The notes under the pieces: model-generated
What the model was told of the DNA's origin: nothing
Databases searched by the model: none
What the model saw: the letters and a program-made list of their open reading frames with translations, nothing else
In this document: positions 6,391 through 11,043 of the stretch, piece after piece
Layout: each line of letters starts with the position of its first letter
Numbering within the stretch: position 1 is the stretch's first letter
Assembly: GCA_964196565.1 (NCBI GenBank)
Contig: CAXMUH010000019.1
Span: forward strand, 1 to 11,043
Source: 2-12-FULL-42-15 sp964196565
GTDB taxonomy: Bacteria > Pseudomonadota > Gammaproteobacteria > Coxiellales > Coxiellaceae
Length of the DNA: 11,043 nucleotides
Direction: 5' to 3'
Program-made: the position numbers and the translations under genes

Positions 6391-6416
6391 GCGCTTGATT
6401 CTTAAGTACTAAGCGC
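6391..6416. promoter_or_regulatory. 26-bp dyad upstream of the SDR operon promoter
   Basis: GCGCTT and AAGCGC flank a central CTTAAG palindrome (6401-6406), giving a partly symmetrical 26-bp site. It lies just upstream of the proposed SDR promoter and could be shared by both divergent transcripts. Confidence 0.4.
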
Positions 6417-6440
6417 AGCATATCGTACCTTATTGATGTC

Positions 6441-6449
6441 TGCTATATT
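6441..6449 (+). promoter_or_regulatory. Extended -10 promoter candidate for the SDR-dehydratase operon
   Basis: TGCTATATT gives TG-N-TATATT, an extended -10 element, with no good -35 box 17 bases upstream. Transcription would start near 6456, about 55 bases before the SDR start codon. Confidence 0.4.
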
Positions 6450-6511
6450 TTGTCTGTTAGGATCAAAAAAACACGCTTGGGTACAATCATATGAGGCTGG
6501 AGAGAAAGTAT

Positions 6512-7327
6512 ATGTTACTCGAAGATAAAGTGATTTTAGTTACAGGTTCAACGACAGGTATTGGTGCCGCGATAGCAAAATTATGTGCTGAAGAAGGCGC
6601 AAAGGTGATGTTGCATGGTCGTGATGAAGCGCGTGCCAAAGCAATGGTTGAGTGTATTGGTTCTGATCGTGCAAGCTATGTGTTATCTGATTTATCCAAT
6701 CCGCATCAATGCCATAAAATTATCGATCAAACAGTAAAGCACTTTGGGCGTATTGACTCGCTTATTAATAATGCCGGCAGTTCACCGCGCAATAATATTG
6801 AATCATTAACAGAAGAAGACTTTGATTGGATTATTCGATTAAATTTACGTGCGCCGTTATTTTTATCTAAATGTGCTGTTAGCCATTTTCGCGAACAAAA
6901 AAGTGGTGGTACCATTGTGAATATCGGTTCGATTAATGCTTACTGTGGTCAAACGGATCATTTAAGTTATGCGATTAGTAAGGGTGGCTTAATGACCATG
7001 ACTCGCAACTTAGGAAATACATTAGGTGTGGATAATATTCGGGTCAATCAAATAAACGTCGGGTGGACATTAACACCCAATGAGAGCAAAATTAAACAAA
7101 AGGATGGTTTTCCAGCTGAGTGGGAAGATAAAATTCCACAAACGTATGCACCTTCTGGTAAATTAGTGAGACCCGAAGACGTTGCGCGTCATGTGGTTTT
7201 TTGGGCATCCAGCGCATCAGCACCAGCGAATGGCTCGGTGTATGAGTTAGAACAATATCCAGTGATCGGGCGCAATCTCATTAAGGAAATTCCATTAGAT
7301 GTATTTTTTGAAGATAAAGATAAATAG
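6512..7327 (+). CDS. SDR-family NAD(P)-dependent oxidoreductase
   Basis: A classical short-chain dehydrogenase/reductase. Numbered from the ATG at 6512 (271 residues) it shows the TGSTTGIG nucleotide-binding loop (11-18), HGRD (35-38; Arg after strand beta-2 hints at NADP), NNAG (86-89), Asn111, Ser140 in NIGS, and YAISK with catalytic Tyr153 and Lys157. The tail differs from common SDRs: the usual G-x-x-x-x-V-D-G-G is replaced by GSVYELEQYPVIG. An in-frame ATG at 6491 exists, but GGAGAG lies 7 bases before 6512, which decides the start. It is 11 bases from the dehydratase gene. I infer oxidation or reduction of a sugar acid that is substrate or product of that enzyme (for example fructuronate/mannonate interconversion). 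The actual substrate is not readable. Confidence 0.88.
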   Translation: MLLEDKVILVTGSTTGIGAAIAKLCAEEGAKVMLHGRDEARAKAMVECIGSDRASYVLSDLSNPHQCHKIIDQTVKHFGRIDSLINNAGSSPRNNIESLTEEDFDWIIRLNLRAPLFLSKCAVSHFREQKSGGTIVNIGSINAYCGQTDHLSYAISKGGLMTMTRNLGNTLGVDNIRVNQINVGWTLTPNESKIKQKDGFPAEWEDKIPQTYAPSGKLVRPEDVARHVVFWASSASAPANGSVYELEQYPVIGRNLIKEIPLDVFFEDKDK

Positions 7328-7338
7328 AGAGAAGCCAA

Positions 7339-8547
7339 ATGAAAATCACAGACGCTAAAGTCATCGTTACTTGCCCTGGAAGAAACTTTATCACGATTGT
7401 TGTGTACACAGATGAAGGTGTTCACGGAGTGGGTGATGCAACTTTAAATGGTCGCGAGTTAGCGGTCGCATCTTATCTTACCGATCATTTGATTCCCTGT
7501 TTGATTGGTCGCGATCCAGCTGATATCGAAGATATTTGGCAATACTTTTATAAAGGCGCTTATTGGCGCCGGGGTCCGGTGACCATGTCTGCAATTGCGG
7601 CCATCGATATGGCGCTTTGGGATATTAAAGGTAAGGTGCTTAACACGCCGGTTTATAATTTATTGGGTGGCCGGTCTCGAAATGGGATTATGGTGTACGG
7701 CCATGCAAATGGCACCGATATCGATAATGCGGTGGAAGAAGTTGGCAAATATATCGATCAAGGATATTTGGCGGTGCGCGCGCAAACGGGTATTCCGGGT
7801 TTAAAGGGCACATACGGTGTTTCAAAAGATAAAATGTTTTATGAACCCGCAGAAAAAGGTTTGCCGGTTGAGAATGAATGGTCAACGCCGAAATATTTAA
7901 ATTATATTCCTAAGCTGTTTGCAAAGTTGCGTGACACCTATGGCGATGACCCACATTTCTTGCATGATTGCCATCACCGTTTAACACCGATAGAAGCGGC
8001 TCGCCTTGGTAAAGAACTTGAGCCTCATCATTTGTTTTGGTTAGAAGATACGATTCCGGCGGAATTGCAAGAAGGTTTTCGTATTATTCGCGAACACACC
8101 ACGACACCACTTGCGGTGGGCGAAGTTTTTAATAGCATTTATGATTGCACTACTTTAATTACTGAGCAGTTAATTGATTATATTCGTATGTCGATTGTGC
8201 ATGGCGGTGGTCTAACACCGATGAAAAAAGTCGCAGCCCTTGCTGAGATTTATCACATTAACACAGGTTGTCATGGTCCAACCGATGTATCACCGATTAC
8301 CATGGCGGCGTCATTGCATTTTGAAACCGCTATTAATAATTTTGGCATTCAGGAATACATGCGCCACACTCCTGAAACCGATGAAGTTTTCCCACATTCT
8401 TATTATTTTGAAAATGGTTATTTGAATGTGACGGATGCGCCTGGCTTAGGAGTGGATATTGATCTTAAGTTAGCTGAAAAATATGCTTACGAACCGGCTT
8501 ATTTACCGGTAAACCGTAAGCTCGACGGCACGATGTTTAATTGGTAA
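7339..8547 (+). CDS. Mannonate dehydratase (ManD/RspA), enolase superfamily
   Basis: The 402 residues align from end to end by eye with E. coli RspA and the ManD group: VTCPGRNF, GDATLNGRELAVASYL, IWQYFYKGAYWRRGPVTMSAI, LLHD-like FLHDCHHRLTPIEAA, GEVFNSI, CHGPTDVSP and the DGTMFNW end. Metal ligands are present (Asp210, Glu236, Glu262), as are Arg147, Tyr159, His212, His312 and Glu339 of the ManD active site. The enzyme removes water from D-mannonate, or in some members D-gluconate, to give 2-keto-3-deoxygluconate. Residue 314 is Pro. As I recall, efficient ManDs have Ala there and low-activity RspA-type members have Pro, so the true substrate or role may differ. GAGAGAAG lies just before the ATG. 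It is cotranscribed with the SDR and the inhibitor genes. Confidence 0.92.
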   Translation: MKITDAKVIVTCPGRNFITIVVYTDEGVHGVGDATLNGRELAVASYLTDHLIPCLIGRDPADIEDIWQYFYKGAYWRRGPVTMSAIAAIDMALWDIKGKVLNTPVYNLLGGRSRNGIMVYGHANGTDIDNAVEEVGKYIDQGYLAVRAQTGIPGLKGTYGVSKDKMFYEPAEKGLPVENEWSTPKYLNYIPKLFAKLRDTYGDDPHFLHDCHHRLTPIEAARLGKELEPHHLFWLEDTIPAELQEGFRIIREHTTTPLAVGEVFNSIYDCTTLITEQLIDYIRMSIVHGGGLTPMKKVAALAEIYHINTGCHGPTDVSPITMAASLHFETAINNFGIQEYMRHTPETDEVFPHSYYFENGYLNVTDAPGLGVDIDLKLAEKYAYEPAYLPVNRKLDGTMFNW

Positions 8548-8562
8548 TTTCAGGAGAAAGCT

Positions 8563-9042
8563 TTGAAAAATAAATTATTAATCTTGGCGAGCAGTGCTTT
8601 TCTCGCAACATTTGTAACCGGTGCTTTGGCAGCAGAGATAAAAAAACCGGTTAAAAAACCTGAAGCCAAAACTGAAAAAAGCGTATTAACGGATCCCAAT
8701 AAAGTGGTTTTGGTGTCAAAAAAGTCGCGGACTTTTAGTATTAATTTAAGATCAAACCCAACGACCGGCTATTCATGGGTGTTGGTTGATAATTATGATC
8801 AGGAGCTGATTAAGCCAGTTTCACATAAATTTCATGCACCTGATTCCAAACTGATTGGTGCGCCCGGCTATGAAACCTTTACTTTTAAAATAGACAATGA
8901 TGGTTTTAGGGTTCCGCAAAAAACGCAAATAACGTTTCAATATGTTCGCCCCTGGGTGGTGATGGGTAATTCTCAGAAAATGAAGTTTACCATTATTACT
9001 CGCGAGAGCGCATTGCCGCAGCCAAAGACCGATAAAAAGTAG
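8563..9042 (+). CDS. Chagasin-family (I42) cysteine protease inhibitor, exported
   Basis: The 159-residue product has a signal peptide (residues 1-23, cut after ALA), a Lys/Pro-rich linker (25-45) and one chagasin-type beta domain. The three inhibitory loops are visible: NPTTGYSW (65-72), GAPGYETF (99-106, in place of the usual G-x-G-G) and RPW (129-131). Family members block papain-like cysteine proteases by inserting these loops into the active site. The protein should be periplasmic or secreted. It could protect the cell from its own or from host cathepsin-type proteases. The start is TTG with AGGAG 6 bases before it, and no nearby ATG fits. It follows the dehydratase by 15 bases and is probably cotranscribed, an unexpected partner for sugar-acid genes. 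Confidence 0.87.
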   Translation: MKNKLLILASSAFLATFVTGALAAEIKKPVKKPEAKTEKSVLTDPNKVVLVSKKSRTFSINLRSNPTTGYSWVLVDNYDQELIKPVSHKFHAPDSKLIGAPGYETFTFKIDNDGFRVPQKTQITFQYVRPWVVMGNSQKMKFTIITRESALPQPKTDKK

Positions 9043-9054
9043 TGTTACTTGATA

Positions 9055-9112
9055 TTCAGACCGGCTCTGGCAAACCATGCAATATTGCATGATTTGCCAG
9101 AGCCGGTCTGAA
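9055..9112. terminator. 58-bp near-perfect palindrome between convergent genes
   Basis: The arms 9055-9074 and 9093-9112 are exact reverse complements, and the centre 9076-9091 is itself a perfect palindrome. One C/A mismatch (9075/9092) is the only break. It lies between the stop codons of the inhibitor gene (+) and the thaumatin-like gene (-), so it can serve as a bidirectional transcription barrier. It lacks T-tracts. Its right arm is repeated at 9938-9965. Confidence 0.6.
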
Positions 9113-9117
9113 CGAGT
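9090..9117. repeat. 28-bp direct repeat, copy 1
   Basis: It matches 9938-9965 at 27 of 28 bases in the same orientation (one T/C difference). It overlaps the right arm of the palindrome 9055-9112. The two copies bracket the thaumatin-like gene and its promoter. Confidence 0.75.
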
Positions 9118-9127
9118 TCTTGAAGGG

Positions 9128-9718
9128 TTAACCGCCGAAAGTTACTGTAAAATGCTTTGTGCCATCAGTCGTTTGACAGTTTTTCTGTGTAGCGCAACCA
9201 GTGGGTAGAATAGGACATGGACTTCCTGGGTTTGTCTTACATTGAGTGCAACCAAAAGGGTATACTCCAGGTGCTACATTTGCACCACTGTTGGCAAATT
9301 GCGACGCAGCAGTCATGGGTGTACCTCCTGTAATCTTAACTGTGCTGCTAAATCCATTTACTAAACTAATATCATAAGTAGTGTTGCTGGGGCTAAAGTT
9401 AATTTCGGCTTGTGAGTTTTTGCATCCACTCCCGTTTTGAAAGGTTAAATTAACTTCATTGCATTTATAAAGTTTTAGTGTCTTATTACTGGCAGGACAG
9501 CCAGCGGGTCCACAGTTTTTTCCGAGACTATTTTGAATTTCTGTTTGACAGATTTGGGATGTGGCGATTGGATATGTGAGTGTTGCAGTGCCGTTAACTG
9601 TTACAGAGCGTACCGCCGGTGGTTTATCAGCAAATATAGCTGCAGAGAAAAGCATAGCTGCAGAGAAAAGCATAGCTGCAGCTGCAGTGGATAAAGATAT
9701 CTTTGTGAGAAAATTCAT
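9128..9718 (-). CDS. Small thaumatin-like secreted protein
   Basis: The 196-residue product has a signal peptide (about 1-30, cut after IFA) and a mature chain with ten cysteines (57, 69, 74, 86, 99, 157, 160, 168, 175, 181). YDISLVNGF (115-123) matches the conserved Y-D-V/I-S-L-V-D-G-F/Y of thaumatin-like proteins, and the cysteine-rich end (CTQC, then PCP, then GC) resembles their C-terminal part. Small plant thaumatin-like proteins also have ten cysteines forming five disulfides. The REDDD acidic cleft cannot be confirmed by eye, so antifungal or glucan-binding activity is unproven. The signal peptide contains a six-residue duplication (AMLFSA twice) from an 18-bp tandem repeat. AGGAGA precedes the ATG. 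The gene is flanked by direct repeats. Confidence 0.7.
   Translation of the reverse strand: MNFLTKISLSTAAAAMLFSAAMLFSAAIFADKPPAVRSVTVNGTATLTYPIATSQICQTEIQNSLGKNCGPAGCPASNKTLKLYKCNEVNLTFQNGSGCKNSQAEINFSPSNTTYDISLVNGFSSTVKITGGTPMTAASQFANSGANVAPGVYPFGCTQCKTNPGSPCPILPTGCATQKNCQTTDGTKHFTVTFGG
9641..9676 (-). repeat. 18-bp tandem duplication inside the signal peptide
   Basis: Bases 9641-9658 and 9659-9676 are identical. The repeat adds six residues to the hydrophobic core of the thaumatin-like protein's signal peptide without changing the frame. Exact identity suggests recent slippage. Confidence 0.85.
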
Positions 9719-9789
9719 AAATCTCTCCTATAAATCAATAGATTAAAAATATATGAACATTTTTCATGTGACTGATGAGCCACATCAAA

Positions 9790-9818
9790 AATATAGTACA
9801 ATATTAATTATTGTACAA
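9790..9818 (-). promoter_or_regulatory. Promoter with dyad for the thaumatin-like gene
   Basis: On the minus strand: TTGTAC -35 (9813-9818), a 17-base spacer and TATATT -10 (9790-9795). A perfect dyad GTACAATA-N5-TATTGTAC (9796-9816) fills the spacer and enters the -35 by four bases, as in the promoter at 700-727. The leader would be about 65 nt. Confidence 0.55.
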
Positions 9819-9937
9819 ATACCGTAAGCGGGCTGAGTCACAGCTAACTTATTGATTTTAAATTTGCCTGTGGGTATAAGGAGCATATGGTTTATGCTGC
9901 TTGCTGACCTAGGGCTTCATCTAAATAGATATTCTAA

Positions 9938-9965
9938 TGATTTGCCAGAGCCGGCCTGAACGAGT
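9938..9965. repeat. 28-bp direct repeat, copy 2
   Basis: Second copy of the 9090-9117 repeat. Here the opposite arm of the palindrome is absent. It lies 39 bases past the stop codon of the hydroxylase gene. The rest of the gap 9719-10004 holds the promoter at 9790-9818 and nothing else recognisable. Confidence 0.75.
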
Positions 9966-10004
9966 CAAAAAGGTAAAGTGATTTTATTGTCTCAGGTGAC
10001 GACG

Positions 10005-10829
10005 TTAATCAGTAGGGTTGGAGTTAGATGAAGGCGCAGTGACTTTATCTTGCTTTCTCAAAATATTTTGCTTTAGTTCTTTATAGTAGGATTTATTTTC
10101 AGTGCCCATCAATTGATCCCAAAAAACAAACCACAATCCATAATTCGAATTTGGCCGGGTGTGATGCATTTCATGATGCGTGGGTGTGCTTAATATTCTA
10201 TATAAACCTATTTTTTCTCGCTTTAAAGTCGAGCCTTCATGACCGTTGTGGCCGTAAATAATGCGAATGATCAGCAGCCAAGTGAACACGACAAACAGTC
10301 CATATTGAATCGGTAAAATTGCAGGAATGGTAAGTACAAAGACAGCTTGTATTGCCGCTTCAATTGGGGAGAAAGCAAACCCTGAAGCAGCGGTGGGGTG
10401 TTGACTGCGGTGATGCGATTTATGAACGTAACGAAAAATTAAGCGATGATGCATGATGCGATGAGCCCAATAAAAATAAGCGTCATGCAGCAGAAATATT
10501 AACGGGATTGTGAAAATAAAGTAGAGCCATCCATGTTGGTTTATATGTGTATAAAGCAAAGAATGGTGATGTTTGTAATAAACAAAATACCACAGCGGTG
10601 TTAGCACAGAAAAAACAGCAATGCTGGAAATCGTATTTACCGTGTCCATTGTGATTTTTTTTAAGGATCGTTTTTGAGTGGATATCCGAGATAGCTTTTT
10701 GGCCTTATTTGGCTTCACCCACCTTAAAATATACGCTAAGAAAATAACCCCAAATATAACCGCAAACGTATGTTCAAATGATGAGCAAAAGTGTTTTGCT
10801 TGATCATGCCAATTGATTGATTGAAGCAA
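10005..10829 (-). CDS. Fatty acid hydroxylase / sterol desaturase family membrane protein
   Basis: The 274-residue integral membrane protein has the histidine clusters of the di-iron fatty acid hydroxylase superfamily (SUR2/ERG3 type): HDAYFYWAHRIMHH (115-128), HKSHH (136-140), HNGHE (194-198) and THHEMHH (217-223), followed by the typical NYGLWFVFWDQLMGT. About four to five hydrophobic segments lie before and between them. Members hydroxylate or desaturate lipids (sterols, fatty acids, carotenoids) with O2. The substrate cannot be told. The start is TTG at 10829, with AAAGGG about 8 bases upstream. The first in-frame ATG (residue 61) would remove the first membrane segment. The C-terminal 25 residues are polar and probably disordered. 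Confidence 0.87.
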   Translation of the reverse strand: MLQSINWHDQAKHFCSSFEHTFAVIFGVIFLAYILRWVKPNKAKKLSRISTQKRSLKKITMDTVNTISSIAVFSVLTPLWYFVYYKHHHSLLYTHINQHGWLYFIFTIPLIFLLHDAYFYWAHRIMHHRLIFRYVHKSHHRSQHPTAASGFAFSPIEAAIQAVFVLTIPAILPIQYGLFVVFTWLLIIRIIYGHNGHEGSTLKREKIGLYRILSTPTHHEMHHTRPNSNYGLWFVFWDQLMGTENKSYYKELKQNILRKQDKVTAPSSNSNPTD

Positions 10830-10996
10830 CTTATCGCCCTTTAGGTTATATCAGCATATCTGAAAAGAATAAAAGTATACAATATGGTTTAAATCAGATC
10901 AATAAATCCTTAAGAAAATATTTTATAACTCCAAGGAGACTATAATAAAAATAATCTTGTATAATCAGATAGTTGAAACCTTAAGAGCGACGCCTT

Positions 10997-11043
10997 GGAG
11001 GAAACTAAAAACAGTGCAATATTCTTCCAAAGTAGTTTCCTCC
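10997..11043. repeat. 11-bp inverted repeat at the right window edge
   Basis: GGAGGAAACTA (10997-11007) pairs exactly with TAGTTTCCTCC (11033-11043) around a 25-base loop, and the window ends inside the right arm. An inverted copy of its upstream flank, CTCCAAGG (10929-10936) against CCTTGGAG (10993-11000), adds to the structure. A TATAAT box at 10960-10965 on the plus strand could promote an untranslated RNA or a gene beyond the window. Confidence 0.4.

Noticed and set aside
6491..6511. Upstream ATG of the SDR gene as true start
   Set aside because: No ribosome binding site precedes it, whereas GGAGAG is well placed for the ATG at 6512 and the SDR fold begins right after that one.
9055..9112. 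Classical Rho-independent terminator
   Set aside because: The hairpin is strong but no T-run follows on either strand, so only a general transcription-barrier role is claimed.
9055..9965. Integron gene cassette with attC sites
   Set aside because: The palindrome lacks recognisable RYYYAAC/GTTRRRY core sites in the right places, the second copy has only one arm, and no integrase gene is present.

Overview
The window looks like a chromosomal segment of an AT-rich gammaproteobacterium with an intracellular, host-associated lifestyle, most likely from the Legionellales (Legionella/Coxiella/Aquicella/Rickettsiella-like). This is inferred from gene content: a Pht-like MFS transporter, a large multidomain protein built like a secreted effector with eukaryote-type actin-regulatory motifs, a chagasin-type cysteine-protease inhibitor and a small thaumatin-like secreted protein. 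No rRNA or tRNA was seen, so the taxonomy stays an inference.

Layout, left to right. 1-291: gene-free, with a row of stem-loops including two related 22-bp palindromes. 292-660 (-): small secreted protein of unknown function. 797-2110 (-): 12-TM MFS transporter ending at a 15-bp-stem hairpin. 2168-2344: compact intergenic element bounded by imperfect 21-bp inverted repeats. 2367-4664 (-): 765-residue putative effector with a coiled coil, a proline-rich repeat region, two WH2-like motifs and a C-terminal connector plus acidic tail with a Trp, which is the order seen in WASP-family VCA regions. Its upstream region has a PmrA-box-like direct repeat and a dyad. 4989-6201 (-): an eda (KDPG aldolase) gene and a CxxC redoxin gene in one transcript closed by a clear intrinsic terminator.

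6265-6511 is a divergent control region with two large dyads. 6512-9042 (+) is a tight operon: SDR oxidoreductase, ManD/RspA-type sugar-acid dehydratase, and a periplasmic chagasin-like inhibitor starting at TTG. A 58-bp near-perfect palindrome follows. 9128-9718 (-): ten-cysteine thaumatin-like secreted protein, bracketed by two 28-bp near-identical repeats. 10005-10829 (-): membrane fatty-acid-hydroxylase/sterol-desaturase family protein, also with a TTG start. The right edge holds an 11-bp inverted repeat running into the window end.

Functional reading: the centre (eda, SDR, dehydratase) looks like sugar-acid catabolism towards 2-keto-3-deoxy acids, though no KDG kinase is present here. 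The flanks carry probable host-interaction factors. The most notable gene is the WASP-like protein at 2367-4664, a candidate Arp2/3-activating or actin-binding effector.
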